Shown: positions 7,207 through 15,197, counted from the first letter of the stretch. The stretch is 31,662 nucleotides of DNA from HGM13006 sp963650135 (GCA_963650135.1 CAVJLG010000056.1:1-31662), one strand, 5' to 3'. Notes: generated by a model from the sequence alone, not told the origin. Program-made: numbers and translations.

Positions 7207-8304
7207 TTAGTCGTTGCTGAGGGTCAAATCTCCGTCCTTTACCCAGCCCAGCTTCCGTACCACCATATTGATGAGAGGGCACAGCACGGCGGGCAGCACA
7301 AAGGAAATGAGGATCAGGCCCACCCAGTCCATGGTGGTGATGGCGCTCTTGGCACCGGAGGCAACGTCTGCCGCCCAGCCGGTATAAACGCCGATCTGCC
7401 CCACCAGGCCGCAGGTGCCCATGCCGGAGGACACCGGTGCGCCGTTCATCTGGAGATGGAACACACAGGTTGCCAGAGGTCCGGTGATAGCCGAGGTGAC
7501 AATGGGTGCAATCCACACCCGGGGATTCCGGACGATGTTGCCCATCTGGAGCATGGAGGTGCCGATGCCCTGGGACACCAGTCCGCCCCAACGGTTCTCC
7601 TTAAAGCTCATCACAGCAAAGCCAACCATCTGGGCACAGCAGCCCGCCACCGCAGCGCCGCCAGCCAGTCCCGTCAGGCCCAGCGCCGCACAAATGGCAG
7701 CGGAGGAGATGGGCAGGGTCAGGGCAACACCCACGATCACAGACACCAGAATGCCCATCCAGAAGGGCTGGAGGTTGGTCGCCACCATAATCAGGTCGCC
7801 CACATGCATGGCCGCCTTGCCCAGCGCCGGAGCCCACCAGGCCGACAGCCCTACGCCCACGCCGATGGTCATAAGCGGCGTGACCAAAATGTCGATCTTC
7901 GTCTCTTTGGACACTGCCTTGCCGATTTCTGCGGCGATAATCGCCACAAACAGCACCGCCAAGGGGCCGCCTGCCCCGCCCAGTGCATTGGCCGAGAAGC
8001 CAACTGTAATCATCGAGAACAGCACCAGTGGCGGGCAATGCAGTGCATAGCCGATGGCCACCGCCATAGCAGGTCCGCTCATGGCCGAGGCAAGACCGCC
8101 CACGGTATAGTCCACGCCGGATACCGTTGCCACCGTCTCCGTCAGGAACGGGATATGGAACTGGGTGCCCAATGTGTTGATGATGGTACCGATCAGCAGC
8201 GAGCAGAACAGGCCCTGTGCCATTGCGCCCAACGCATCGATACCATAGCGCTTTAGGGATATTTCGATATCCTTGCGCTTCAGGAATTGTTTGACTGCTT
8301 CCAT
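7207..8304 (-). CDS. PTS EIIC-like membrane permease (PfoR / EIIC_2 family)
   Basis: 365-residue polytopic membrane protein of the COG3641/PfoR type. Multiple hydrophobic helices run from about residue 20 to the C-terminus, with Gly/Ala-rich segments such as GGLASAMSGPAMAVAIGYA and LGGAGGPLAVLFVAII. ATG at 8304 is chosen for AGGAGG 6 bases upstream and the typical N-terminus (MEAVKQFLKRKDIEIS). No EIIA or EIIB partner is in the window. Members of this family are also described as regulators (PfoR), so sugar transport should not be assumed. Monocistronic. Confidence 0.85.
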   Translation of the reverse strand: MEAVKQFLKRKDIEISLKRYGIDALGAMAQGLFCSLLIGTIINTLGTQFHIPFLTETVATVSGVDYTVGGLASAMSGPAMAVAIGYALHCPPLVLFSMITVGFSANALGGAGGPLAVLFVAIIAAEIGKAVSKETKIDILVTPLMTIGVGVGLSAWWAPALGKAAMHVGDLIMVATNLQPFWMGILVSVIVGVALTLPISSAAICAALGLTGLAGGAAVAGCCAQMVGFAVMSFKENRWGGLVSQGIGTSMLQMGNIVRNPRVWIAPIVTSAITGPLATCVFHLQMNGAPVSSGMGTCGLVGQIGVYTGWAADVASGAKSAITTMDWVGLILISFVLPAVLCPLINMVVRKLGWVKDGDLTLSND

Positions 8305-8391
8305 GTTTTCCTCCTTGGGGTTTTCATCCCCAGTGCCGGTATCGGTCTGTGCCGAATTTTCCGTTCCCCGGCACTTTTTAATGTTAAAGTT

Positions 8392-8420
8392 ATTATAATG
8401 GCGCAGTCTGGGAAAGTAAA
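8392..8420 (-). promoter_or_regulatory. Promoter of the EIIC-like permease gene
   Basis: Minus strand TTTACT (8420-8415), 17 bases, TATAAT (8397-8392). The leader is about 80 bases and contains a small GGGG/CCCC hairpin just before the RBS. Confidence 0.78.
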
Positions 8421-8422
8421 GC

Positions 8423-8446
8423 AAAACCCCACACCAAGGTGCAGGG
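8423..8446 (-). terminator. Terminator of the rfbA-glf operon
   Basis: On the minus strand, CCCTGCACC (8446-8438) pairs with GGTGTGGGG (8435-8427), with two G-T wobble pairs and an effective CUUG tetraloop, followed by TTTT. It ends 3 bases before the -35 of the next gene, so the operons are tightly packed. Confidence 0.75.
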
Positions 8447-8492
8447 ATTTGCCGTCAGTTCGTATACAGTTTTTGTGAAGAATGACGAAGGA

Positions 8493-9614
8493 TCACTGTG
8501 TCAGCTGCTGCTCTGCGCACTGGAGCGCCGCCGCAATCACCATGTCCATGTCATAATACTTATATTCGCCCAAGCGTCCGCCGAAGATCACGTTCTTCTC
8601 CCCGTCCGCCAGCGCGCGATACTGGGCATAGAGCGCCCCGTTTTTCTCGTCGTTCACGGGATAATAGGGCTCGTCCCCGGGCTTCCACTCGGAGCTGTAT
8701 TCCCGGCTGATGACGGTTTTGGGCAGATCGTTCCCATGCTCGTCCTTACCGAACTCAAACCATTTGTGCTCGATAATTCGGGTCCATGGCGTCTCCCGAT
8801 CGGTATAGTTCACCGCCGCATTGCCCTGGAAGTTGGGGATATCCAGCAGCTCCGTCTCAAAGCGCACCGAGCGGTATTCCAGTGTGCCCAGTCGGAAGCC
8901 AAAGTACGCATCAATGGGGCCGGTATAGACCACCTGCTCCGCCAGCGCATCCAGCGCATCCTTCTCCGCCAGATAGTCCACATTCAGCCGAACCTCAATG
9001 CCGTCCAGCATGTGTTCCACCAGCTTGGTATAGCCGCCAATTGGAATGCCCTGATACAGCGCGTTAAAATAGTTGTTGTCAAAGGTCAGCCGCACCGGCA
9101 GCCGCTTGATGATGAACGCAGGCAGCTGGTCGCAGGGGCGGCCCCACTGCTTCTCGGTGTAGCCCTTTACCAGCTTCTCATAGATGTCGGTGCCCACCAG
9201 AGAAATGGCCTGCTCCTCCAGGTTTTTCGGCTCGGTAATCCCGGCAGCATCCCGCTGGGCCTGGATTTTCTCCGCCGCCTCCTGGGGGGTCACAACGCCC
9301 CACATCTTATTAAAGGTATACATATTAAAGGGCAGGGAGTATAGCTCTCCATGGTAGTTTGCCACGGGAGAATTGGTAAACCGGTTGAACTCCGCAAACT
9401 GCCGGACATAATCCCAAACCGCTTTGTTGTTGGTATGGAAAATATGCGCGCCATATTTGTGGACCTGGATGCCCTCCACTGCCTCGGTATAGACATTGCC
9501 CGCAATATTGGGGCGCTTGTCCACCACCAGCACGGATTTGCCCGCCGCATGGGCCTTCTGGGCGAATACCGCGCCATAGAGCCCCGCGCCGACCACCAGA
9601 TAGTCATATTTCAT
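8493..9614 (-). CDS. glf: UDP-galactopyranose mutase
   Basis: FAD enzyme interconverting UDP-galactopyranose and UDP-galactofuranose, which supplies Galf for surface glycans. 373 residues, normal length. The N-terminal dinucleotide motif is VVGAGLYGAV. Family blocks follow: HKYGAHIFHTNNKAVWDYV, GYTEKQWGRPCDQLP, IPIGGYTKLVEHML, and a C-terminal GGRLGEYKYYDMD that contributes FAD contacts. It starts 20 bases after rfbA, with AAAGGA upstream of the ATG, so both are one operon. Galactofuranosyl transferases are not in the window. Confidence 0.96.
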   Translation of the reverse strand: MKYDYLVVGAGLYGAVFAQKAHAAGKSVLVVDKRPNIAGNVYTEAVEGIQVHKYGAHIFHTNNKAVWDYVRQFAEFNRFTNSPVANYHGELYSLPFNMYTFNKMWGVVTPQEAAEKIQAQRDAAGITEPKNLEEQAISLVGTDIYEKLVKGYTEKQWGRPCDQLPAFIIKRLPVRLTFDNNYFNALYQGIPIGGYTKLVEHMLDGIEVRLNVDYLAEKDALDALAEQVVYTGPIDAYFGFRLGTLEYRSVRFETELLDIPNFQGNAAVNYTDRETPWTRIIEHKWFEFGKDEHGNDLPKTVISREYSSEWKPGDEPYYPVNDEKNGALYAQYRALADGEKNVIFGGRLGEYKYYDMDMVIAAALQCAEQQLTQ

Positions 9615-9634
9615 GGCGTTATTCCGTCCTTTGC

Positions 9635-10519
9635 TCAGTCCTGATCCATTTCCGCCGCGATTTCCAGCAGATACTGACCGTACTTCGTCTTTTCCATGCT
9701 CTTGGCTGCTGCCAGCACCTGGTCAATGGTGATCCAGGCATTCCGCAGGGCCGTCTCCTCCAGGCAGCCGATCATCTTGCCGCTGCGCTGGGCCGCCTGA
9801 ATGGCTCCGGCGGCTTCATAGAGGCTGTCGGCATTGCCGGTGTCAAACCAGGTGTACTCCCGGCCCAGGGTCACCACCTGAAGCTCCTTCCGCTCCAGAT
9901 AAGCATTGTTCACTGCCGTAATCTCCAGCTCGCCCCGGGCAGAGGGCTGCACGGACTTTGCAATCTCCACCACCTGATTGTCATAGACGTACAGGCCGGG
10001 AACGATATAGTTGGACTTGGGATGGGTGGGCTTTTCCTCGATGGAGATCGCCTTGCCCTTGCTATCAATCTCAACCACGCCGAATGCCCGCGGGTCCTGA
10101 ACATAATAGCCGAAAATCGTTGCACCTCCGGTCTGCTTCACCGCAGAACGGAGCTTTCTCCGGAAGCCGGGACCGTAGAAAATATTGTCGCCCAGGGCCA
10201 GGCACACGGAATCGTCGCCAATAAAGTCTGCGCCAATGATAAACGCATCGGCAATGCCCCGCTGCACCTTCTGCTGCAAATATTGAATGCGGATGCCCAG
10301 CTGGCTGCCATCGCCCAGAAGGCTCTCAAAGGGCTCCTGATCGTCCGGGGGCACGATAATCAGAATGTCCCGGATTCCGGCGGTCATCAGCACCGACAGA
10401 GGATAATAAATCATGGGCTTATCATATACGGGAAGCAGCGGCTTGCAAACCGGAAGGGTAATGGGATAGAGCCGGGTGCCCTTTCCTGCTGCCAAAATAA
10501 TTCCTTTCAAATCACTCAC
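9635..10519 (-). CDS. rfbA: Glucose-1-phosphate thymidylyltransferase
   Basis: Forms dTDP-glucose from dTTP and glucose-1-phosphate, the first step to dTDP-rhamnose. 294 residues. The nucleotide-binding motif GIILAAGKGTRLYPIT is at the N-terminus, then KPLLPVYDKPMIYYPLS, LALGDNIFYG (metal-binding Asp), SIEEKPTHPKSNY and YTWFDTGNADSL. The start is GTG at 10519, 5 bases after GGAG; no in-frame ATG fits. The rest of the rhamnose pathway (rfbBCD) is not here. It is the first gene of the operon with glf. Confidence 0.95.
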   Translation of the reverse strand: MSDLKGIILAAGKGTRLYPITLPVCKPLLPVYDKPMIYYPLSVLMTAGIRDILIIVPPDDQEPFESLLGDGSQLGIRIQYLQQKVQRGIADAFIIGADFIGDDSVCLALGDNIFYGPGFRRKLRSAVKQTGGATIFGYYVQDPRAFGVVEIDSKGKAISIEEKPTHPKSNYIVPGLYVYDNQVVEIAKSVQPSARGELEITAVNNAYLERKELQVVTLGREYTWFDTGNADSLYEAAGAIQAAQRSGKMIGCLEETALRNAWITIDQVLAAAKSMEKTKYGQYLLEIAAEMDQD

Positions 10520-10536
10520 ACTCCATTTTTATGTCT

Positions 10537-10597
10537 GCACCCGGAGCCAATTCTCCGGTGCGTTTTGGGGCTTCTGTGCAGTTTTTGCAAAAGCCCC
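10537..10597 (-). promoter_or_regulatory. Two-hairpin leader of rfbA
   Basis: On the minus strand the roughly 100-base leader can form GGGGCTT/AAGCCCC (10597-10591 with 10573-10567) and then a 9-10 bp stem (10561-10553 with 10546-10537). The second ends about 10 bases before the RBS. No T-run follows, so classical attenuation is not evident. Confidence 0.45.
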
Positions 10598-10623
10598 TGA
10601 TTTTGCGGATAAAATCTTGTACG

Positions 10624-10652
10624 ATTATAATATATCCGGCCTGGAATTGCAA
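10624..10652 (-). promoter_or_regulatory. Promoter of rfbA-glf
   Basis: Minus strand TTGCAA (10652-10647), 17 bases, TATAAT (10629-10624). Confidence 0.8.
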
Positions 10653-10683
10653 CCATCTTAAGGAATTTCAAAGAATTACACAA

Positions 10684-10717
10684 GGAAAAAGCCCGGAAGC
10701 GAACCTCGTTTCCGGGC
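10684..10717 (-). terminator. Terminator of the large lipoprotein gene
   Basis: GCCCGGAA (10691-10698) pairs with TTCCGGGC (10710-10717), with an inner CGA/TCG pair. On the minus strand TTTTTCC follows. Confidence 0.88.
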
Positions 10718-10738
10718 GGGATGTCATTGGCGACAGCA

Positions 10739-12880
10739 CTACTGCTGCTCAGAAAGATAGATGCTGACACGATTCTGAACGACTTTGGCGACCTCCTCCG
10801 CCGACTTATCACCGGCAAAGAACGCAGCCGCTTCCTCCTTCACAATCGAAATGGCCGGAGATTCGTTGTCTGCGCAGCAGGCAGCCCCCTGAATCAATTC
10901 TGCCGCAGCCCTGTATTCCTCCGGGCTGATTTCAGGGAAATGTTCCTGCTCCAAGGCCATACGTTCTTCAAAAATATCTTTACGCGGCGAGAAGAACATC
11001 CCCCGTCCGCCTAACTGCTCCTGGAATTCCGGCAGCAGAAGGGTACGCAGGAACTGCCATGCTCCTTCCTGCTGCGTACTGGAAGCAGTAATCGAAAACC
11101 GAGCCAGGGATTTCAGTGCAGCGCCGTTTCCGGGCGCCTCCGGATAGCCCACAAATACAGCTTGATCTCCCACCAGGGACAACCCCTCCTGGAGGTAACT
11201 GCTGATGCCGCCATCCATGCACACAGTGTTCATGATCGGCGTCTCCAGGCCGCTATCGTCTCTGCACAGATACAAAAGGTCATAAAATGTCTGGTTTTCA
11301 AAATCGCAGGAGCACGCCTCCACATCGACAAACCGATCGACACAATACGACAGAAAAAAATCAATTGCCAGCTCAGGATCATCGCAGCCTATGAGGCAGG
11401 TGTCCTCCGGCAACGACTTCATCAGCTCATACGCATTCTCAATACTCCAGTCCGTTACCCCGCTGGCGTATTCCGCTGAGATATACTCTGTCACCGCGTA
11501 GATCTCCGTTGGCATTGCATAGATTGCCCCGCTGCTTGTGCCGAACGCCTCCAGCACATTGGGCAGAAAATCTGATCTCTGCAGCTCCGGGTCGCTGTCC
11601 AAAAACGAGGTGAAATCGCAGAGATAGCCCTTCGCCTCATAGATTTTCTGACTCGGCGCATCACCAGCCAGGTTCGCGCCGAATACGATTAAATCCGGGG
11701 GCGTTTCAGTGGTCATCATAAGCTGGAGGCGCTCCGCACTTTCATAGGTTTCGATTTCCACGCGATAGTCGTCATTGGTTCGGTTGAAATTGTTGATGGC
11801 ATAGACCGTTTCGGTTCCCAGCGTATCTGCCCAGTATGTGGGATCTACCGCTGGCACCGCCATCTGAATGATCGTCTTCTCCGGAACCTCCCCTCGGGGC
11901 ACAAAGGATAGGTTCAGCATCTGGGTATCTCCCAGCACGGTTTTGTAGACAGCAATTCCGTATTGATTTTCCCCCAGATACACTACGCCCGCCACACTGG
12001 AAGAAAGGTCGCAGTCCGCCCATGGAACCAGCTCTGTGATACAGCGGTTCTCCAGGCTTACCCCGCGGAGCTTGGCATCGCTCAGGAGTAAAAGGTCATA
12101 TGGCCCGGCGCCGGTAAACAGCCGTTCTCCATTAGAAAGCCGAAAACTCTCTTCCGCAATGCTGCATGTCTCTACATTCAGCGCACTCACTGCGGCAGCA
12201 TTCTTCATGTAAATATCGCCTTGGCCGCTGCGGCAGAACTCGACGCCTTCCCCGGGACTGTCGATTTGATTCTGAATCTGCCCGTCTTCGTCCAAAAAAT
12301 AGAGTTCCTTGTCTGTGGCAAGCAGCAAGGTGTGATCCGAGACAATAAAATCGGAGTAGATTTCCGCTCCGTCTTGTATGCCCAACAGCTCAAACAGCTG
12401 CTTTTGCCAGACCAGTTCGCCCTGAGACGTGTACTTTTGCATCCATTCGTGAACGTTCGGCTTCTCGCTGTCCTCCGAGGGATTGACGCACTGATAGATG
12501 CAGTACAGCGCATCCTCTGTAAATTGAACCCTGCACAGGGTGCCATTGTCCTCCGGCGACACAAGCGCTCCCCGGTGGAGCACGGAACCATCCACAGAAA
12601 TCTGCATCACCCGGTGCCCGGTTTCCGTCTCTTCCTCCAACAGCACCGTTCCATCCACCGTCTGCGCGTCCCCCTCCGCATTTCCTACATCGAAAACGGA
12701 GGTCGTATAGCCCAGACCGGTCAAATCTGCTTCTGCGGTACGCCATGCTGTTTCCTCCTGGGACGATGTATGGTTCGCCTCCGCTTGTGATGCAGTCGAT
12801 TCCTTCCCGCCGCAGGCACTCAAAAGCAGCGTCAGCAGCAAGGCATAGACAATCGCGCGCATTTTCCTATCCGTACGCAT
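10739..12880 (-). CDS. Large lipoprotein: N-terminal beta-rich (propeller-like) region plus C-terminal extracellular solute-binding region
   Basis: 713 residues. The signal peptide ends in lipobox LLLSAC (lipidated C23 after cleavage), followed by a polar linker, so the protein is anchored outside the membrane. Residues about 50-350 hold repeated beta-strand patterns such as GELVWQKQLF, KELYFLDEDGQI and GDIYMKNAAAV, resembling propeller sensor blades. Residues about 355-713 resemble family 1 solute-binding proteins: YAINNFNRTNDDYRVEIETY, PPDLIVFG, then a GAWQFLRTLLLPEFQEQL segment near the end. Single solute-binding proteins are usually about 450 residues. No permease or ATPase lies nearby. 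ATG at 12880 is preferred over GTG at 12889, as GGAGG sits 8 bases upstream of the ATG. Domain calls are by pattern only. Confidence 0.78.
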   Translation of the reverse strand: MRTDRKMRAIVYALLLTLLLSACGGKESTASQAEANHTSSQEETAWRTAEADLTGLGYTTSVFDVGNAEGDAQTVDGTVLLEEETETGHRVMQISVDGSVLHRGALVSPEDNGTLCRVQFTEDALYCIYQCVNPSEDSEKPNVHEWMQKYTSQGELVWQKQLFELLGIQDGAEIYSDFIVSDHTLLLATDKELYFLDEDGQIQNQIDSPGEGVEFCRSGQGDIYMKNAAAVSALNVETCSIAEESFRLSNGERLFTGAGPYDLLLLSDAKLRGVSLENRCITELVPWADCDLSSSVAGVVYLGENQYGIAVYKTVLGDTQMLNLSFVPRGEVPEKTIIQMAVPAVDPTYWADTLGTETVYAINNFNRTNDDYRVEIETYESAERLQLMMTTETPPDLIVFGANLAGDAPSQKIYEAKGYLCDFTSFLDSDPELQRSDFLPNVLEAFGTSSGAIYAMPTEIYAVTEYISAEYASGVTDWSIENAYELMKSLPEDTCLIGCDDPELAIDFFLSYCVDRFVDVEACSCDFENQTFYDLLYLCRDDSGLETPIMNTVCMDGGISSYLQEGLSLVGDQAVFVGYPEAPGNGAALKSLARFSITASSTQQEGAWQFLRTLLLPEFQEQLGGRGMFFSPRKDIFEERMALEQEHFPEISPEEYRAAAELIQGAACCADNESPAISIVKEEAAAFFAGDKSAEEVAKVVQNRVSIYLSEQQ

Positions 12881-12924
12881 TGGAGCCACCTCCGGTTCTG
12901 TAATCTGTGATTATGTCCAAGTTT

Positions 12925-12953
12925 ATTTTAGCAAGCGCCTTGTATTTTGTCAA
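12925..12953 (-). promoter_or_regulatory. Promoter of the large lipoprotein gene
   Basis: Minus strand TTGACA (12953-12948), 17 bases, TAAAAT (12930-12925). 11 of 12 consensus positions match. Confidence 0.87.
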
Positions 12954-12990
12954 TTATGTGCATATTCCGTGGTGTCATTTCACGCGGATA

Positions 12991-13025
12991 CAAAAAATGC
13001 CCGGAAACCGTAATGGCTTCCAGGC
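12991..13025 (-). terminator. Likely terminator downstream of the small lipoprotein gene
   Basis: On the minus strand, GCCTGGAA (13025-13018) pairs with TTCCGGGC (13006-12999) with one mismatch, followed by ATTTTTTG. It lies about 200 bases after the lipoprotein stop. An outer imperfect repeat (TGTCATTTCAC at 12973-12983, GTGAAATGTCA at 13027-13037) could extend the structure. Confidence 0.6.
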
Positions 13026-13068
13026 GGTGAAATGTCAAATTAAAATGAAATATGCACCTCCGGCCAAG

Positions 13069-13116
13069 TGATATGTACCCCCAATACTGGCTGTCCAGTA
13101 TTTAGGGTACATATCA
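13069..13116. repeat. 48-bp interrupted palindrome resembling joined IS3-type ends
   Basis: TGATATGTACCC (13069-13080) and GGGTACATATCA (13105-13116) are perfect 12-bp arms. After a 2-base mismatch, AATACTGG (13083-13090) pairs with CCAGTATT (13095-13102) around CTGT. Each half begins TGATATGTACCC and continues to ATACTGG, which resembles remembered terminal repeats of IS3-family elements. No transposase or flanking duplication is seen. The rest of 13117-13230 shows nothing recognisable. Confidence 0.55.
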
Positions 13117-13230
13117 TTCGTTTCGGGGTAGCTATCACAAATTGATTTTATGGTCAGAATCATAGGCTCCTGGTATCAGTCAGTCTATCGATTTGCAATG
13201 TATCAGGCGCACAAAGGGTCAAATATGTGG

Positions 13231-13716
13231 TCACTCACTCTTTGATTCATAGGCATAGTTCTCAAGTACATCATCAATCTCCCGGTAAACTGATTCTCCT
13301 GCACAGAAGTTATATGCTTTGCCCTCAATCCAAATCTGCATATCATCCACGAGTTTCATTTGTATCTCTGTACCATTATTCAAAAAATACACTACATACC
13401 TTGGTGACCCTCCCGCTAAGCTTACATCAAAGTCACCCGCGTCTTCAACCTTGACATTTCCAATCAATGTATATAGTTTTTCAATATCTTCGTTTTTGCG
13501 AATTGTAGCCCATTGACCAGTTGATACATCGCAGCCACAATCATCCAGATAATATATCTCAGGGGAAACCATCACAAATTGAATATCATTCAGCGAGCAG
13601 TTTACTACACTATTTATCGTTATTGATTCTTTAGATGAACATGAAGTTGATAAAATAACAGTTATCAAGCATAGAAAAAGCATGGCTAAACTATTTCGTT
13701 TATTAACGTTATGCAT
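13231..13716 (-). CDS. Small lipoprotein of unknown function
   Basis: 161 residues. A signal peptide (residues 8-25 hydrophobic) ends in lipobox LSTSC with the lipid Cys at 26, so it is predicted to be anchored on the outer face of the membrane. The mature part is mixed alpha/beta, with a CGCDVSTGQW segment and YVVYFLNNGTEIQMKLVDDMQIWIEGKAYNF-like strands; a similar plan occurs in small uncharacterised clostridial lipoproteins, but I do not recognise the family. The gene is clearly AT-richer than its neighbours and lies beside a palindromic IS-like remnant, which suggests transfer. GGAGAGG precedes the ATG. Confidence 0.8.
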   Translation of the reverse strand: MHNVNKRNSLAMLFLCLITVILSTSCSSKESITINSVVNCSLNDIQFVMVSPEIYYLDDCGCDVSTGQWATIRKNEDIEKLYTLIGNVKVEDAGDFDVSLAGGSPRYVVYFLNNGTEIQMKLVDDMQIWIEGKAYNFCAGESVYREIDDVLENYAYESKSE

Positions 13717-13764
13717 TGGCCTCTCCGCCTTTCTTTCACGCTCCTGTTTATCTCTTCTATCTGC

Positions 13765-13793
13765 ATAGTATCATGTCAAAATATATTTGTCAA
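13765..13793 (-). promoter_or_regulatory. Promoter of the small lipoprotein gene
   Basis: Minus strand TTGACA (13793-13788), 17 bases, TACTAT (13770-13765). Confidence 0.65.
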
Positions 13794-13869
13794 CGTGGCT
13801 GCGTTGTCCTTATTGTTCATTCTCTTTATTGTTTGGCGGCGGGATATCACAATCGGTCATTAAGATAAT

Positions 13870-13904
13870 AAAAAGCAGGACCTTGAAACCAAAGTCCTGC
13901 TTTT
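13870..13904 (-). terminator. Terminator of tRNA-Leu
   Basis: AAAAGCAGGAC (13871-13881) and GTCCTGCTTTT (13894-13904) form an 11-bp stem beginning 3 bases after the tRNA CCA. The stem end reads TTTTTATTAT on the minus strand. Confidence 0.85.
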
Positions 13905-13906
13905 TC

Positions 13907-13994
13907 TGGTGCGCGAGGCGGGACTTGAACCCGCACGTCCGTAATGGACACTAGAACCTGAATCTAGCGAGTCTACCAATTCCACCACTCGCGC
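13907..13994 (-). tRNA. tRNA-Leu (CAG)
   Basis: Class II tRNA with a long variable arm. Acceptor GCGCGAG pairs with CTCGCGC, anticodon loop TTCAGGT gives CAG, the variable arm stem is near GTCCATTACGGAC, the T loop is GTTCAAGTC, the discriminator is A, and CCA is encoded at 13907-13909. Single-gene transcript. Confidence 0.97.
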
Positions 13995-14012
13995 ATCTCA
14001 ATTTGCTTGGAT

Positions 14013-14041
14013 ATTATATAAAACATTTTTCCGTTTGTCAA
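14013..14041 (-). promoter_or_regulatory. Consensus sigma-A promoter of tRNA-Leu
   Basis: Minus strand TTGACA (14041-14036), 17 bases, TATAAT (14018-14013), 12 of 12 consensus. The upstream stretch (AAAAAAAGTGC directly before the -35) nearly duplicates that of the tRNA-Val operon promoter. Confidence 0.93.
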
Positions 14042-14062
14042 GCACTTTTTTTCATTTTTCTG

Positions 14063-14091
14063 TTGCCACCGGGAATTTTCCGTATTATACT
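14063..14091 (+). promoter_or_regulatory. Promoter of mtnA
   Basis: TTGCCA (14063-14068), 17 bases, TATACT (14086-14091), 10 of 12 consensus. It fires divergently from the tRNA-Leu promoter 22 bases away, so the upstream regions abut. Confidence 0.72.
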
Positions 14092-14121
14092 GGAGGAAAC
14101 ACCGGAAAGGAGCGGACCCAT

Positions 14122-15177
14122 ATGAAACCGCTTGCTGAAAACGTCCATCTTACGTCCCAGGGGGATGCGCTGGAAATTGTAGATCAGACCCTGCTCCCGG
14201 CCGAAAAGCGCATGCTTACCCTCAAAACCCGGGACGAGCTTTACAACGCCATTTATACCCTCCAGGTGCGCGGCGCACCGGCCATCGGCATTTTTGCGGG
14301 CTATGCGCTGTATGTGCTGGCCCAGCAAATCACCGCCCCGACCTTCGACGAATTCTACCGTCAGCTCTCCCAGGACGCCGATTATCTGGAGTCCAGCCGC
14401 CCCACCGCCGTCAACCTCAGCTGGGCCCTTCGGCGGATGCTGGCATGTGCCAAGGCCAATTCCGCCGCTTCCCGGGATGCGCTTCTCGCCGCCCTGCTGC
14501 ATGAGGCCGTTTCCATTCAGCAGGAGGATATCGCCATGAACCTCCAAATCTCCCGGAACGGTCTTTCCCTGCTCCACCCCGGCGACGGTCTGCTCACCCA
14601 TTGCAACGCCGGTCCTTTGGCTACCTCCGTCCACGGTACTGCCCTGGGCCCCATTCTGCTGGGACAGACCGAGGGCTATGGCTTCCACGTCTACTCCGAC
14701 GAAACTCGCCCGCTGCTCCAAGGCGCCCGGCTGACCGCCTATGAGCTCCACGAAGCCGGTGTGGATGTGACGCTGATCTGCGACAACATGGCCTCGCTGG
14801 TAATGGCCCAGGGAAAAATCAACGCCTGTCTGGTGGGCTGTGACCGCATCGCTGCCAACGGCGACACCGCCAACAAAATCGGCACCAGCGGCGTTGCCAT
14901 TCTGGCCCACCACTATGGCATTCCGGTCTATGTGCTGGGCCCCTCCTCCACCATCGATATGCACTGCCCCACCGGCAAGGACATTGTCATTGAAGAGCGC
15001 CCCGGTGAGGAAATTCGCAGCAAATTCTATGCCCAGCCCCAAGCGCCGCTGGACGTAAAATGCTATAATCCCGCTTTTGACGTCACCGACGCCCAGCTGA
15101 TTTCCGGAATTGTCACGGAAAAAGGCATATTCCGCTATCCTTATGCCGAGAAATTCCAAGAAGTTTTTGGCGACTAA
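14122..15177 (+). CDS. mtnA: S-methyl-5-thioribose-1-phosphate isomerase
   Basis: Converts 5-methylthioribose-1-phosphate to the ribulose form in methionine salvage; relatives also act on 5-deoxyribose-1-phosphate. 351 residues, normal length. Signatures: VRGAPAIG (49-56), SRPTAVNL (92-99), THCNAG with catalytic C161, DETRP (193-197) and GCDRIAANGDTANKIGT with catalytic D241. ATG at 14122 has AAGGAG upstream; an earlier in-frame start lies over the promoter. No other mtn gene is adjacent, so it is an orphan here. Confidence 0.94.
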   Translation: MKPLAENVHLTSQGDALEIVDQTLLPAEKRMLTLKTRDELYNAIYTLQVRGAPAIGIFAGYALYVLAQQITAPTFDEFYRQLSQDADYLESSRPTAVNLSWALRRMLACAKANSAASRDALLAALLHEAVSIQQEDIAMNLQISRNGLSLLHPGDGLLTHCNAGPLATSVHGTALGPILLGQTEGYGFHVYSDETRPLLQGARLTAYELHEAGVDVTLICDNMASLVMAQGKINACLVGCDRIAANGDTANKIGTSGVAILAHHYGIPVYVLGPSSTIDMHCPTGKDIVIEERPGEEIRSKFYAQPQAPLDVKCYNPAFDVTDAQLISGIVTEKGIFRYPYAEKFQEVFGD

Positions 15178-15197
15178 CCGTTTTTTGTGAAAAGACC

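Noticed and set aside
5894..7591. 565-codon minus-strand frame over purA
   Set aside because: Shadow of purA running through two terminators into the permease gene.
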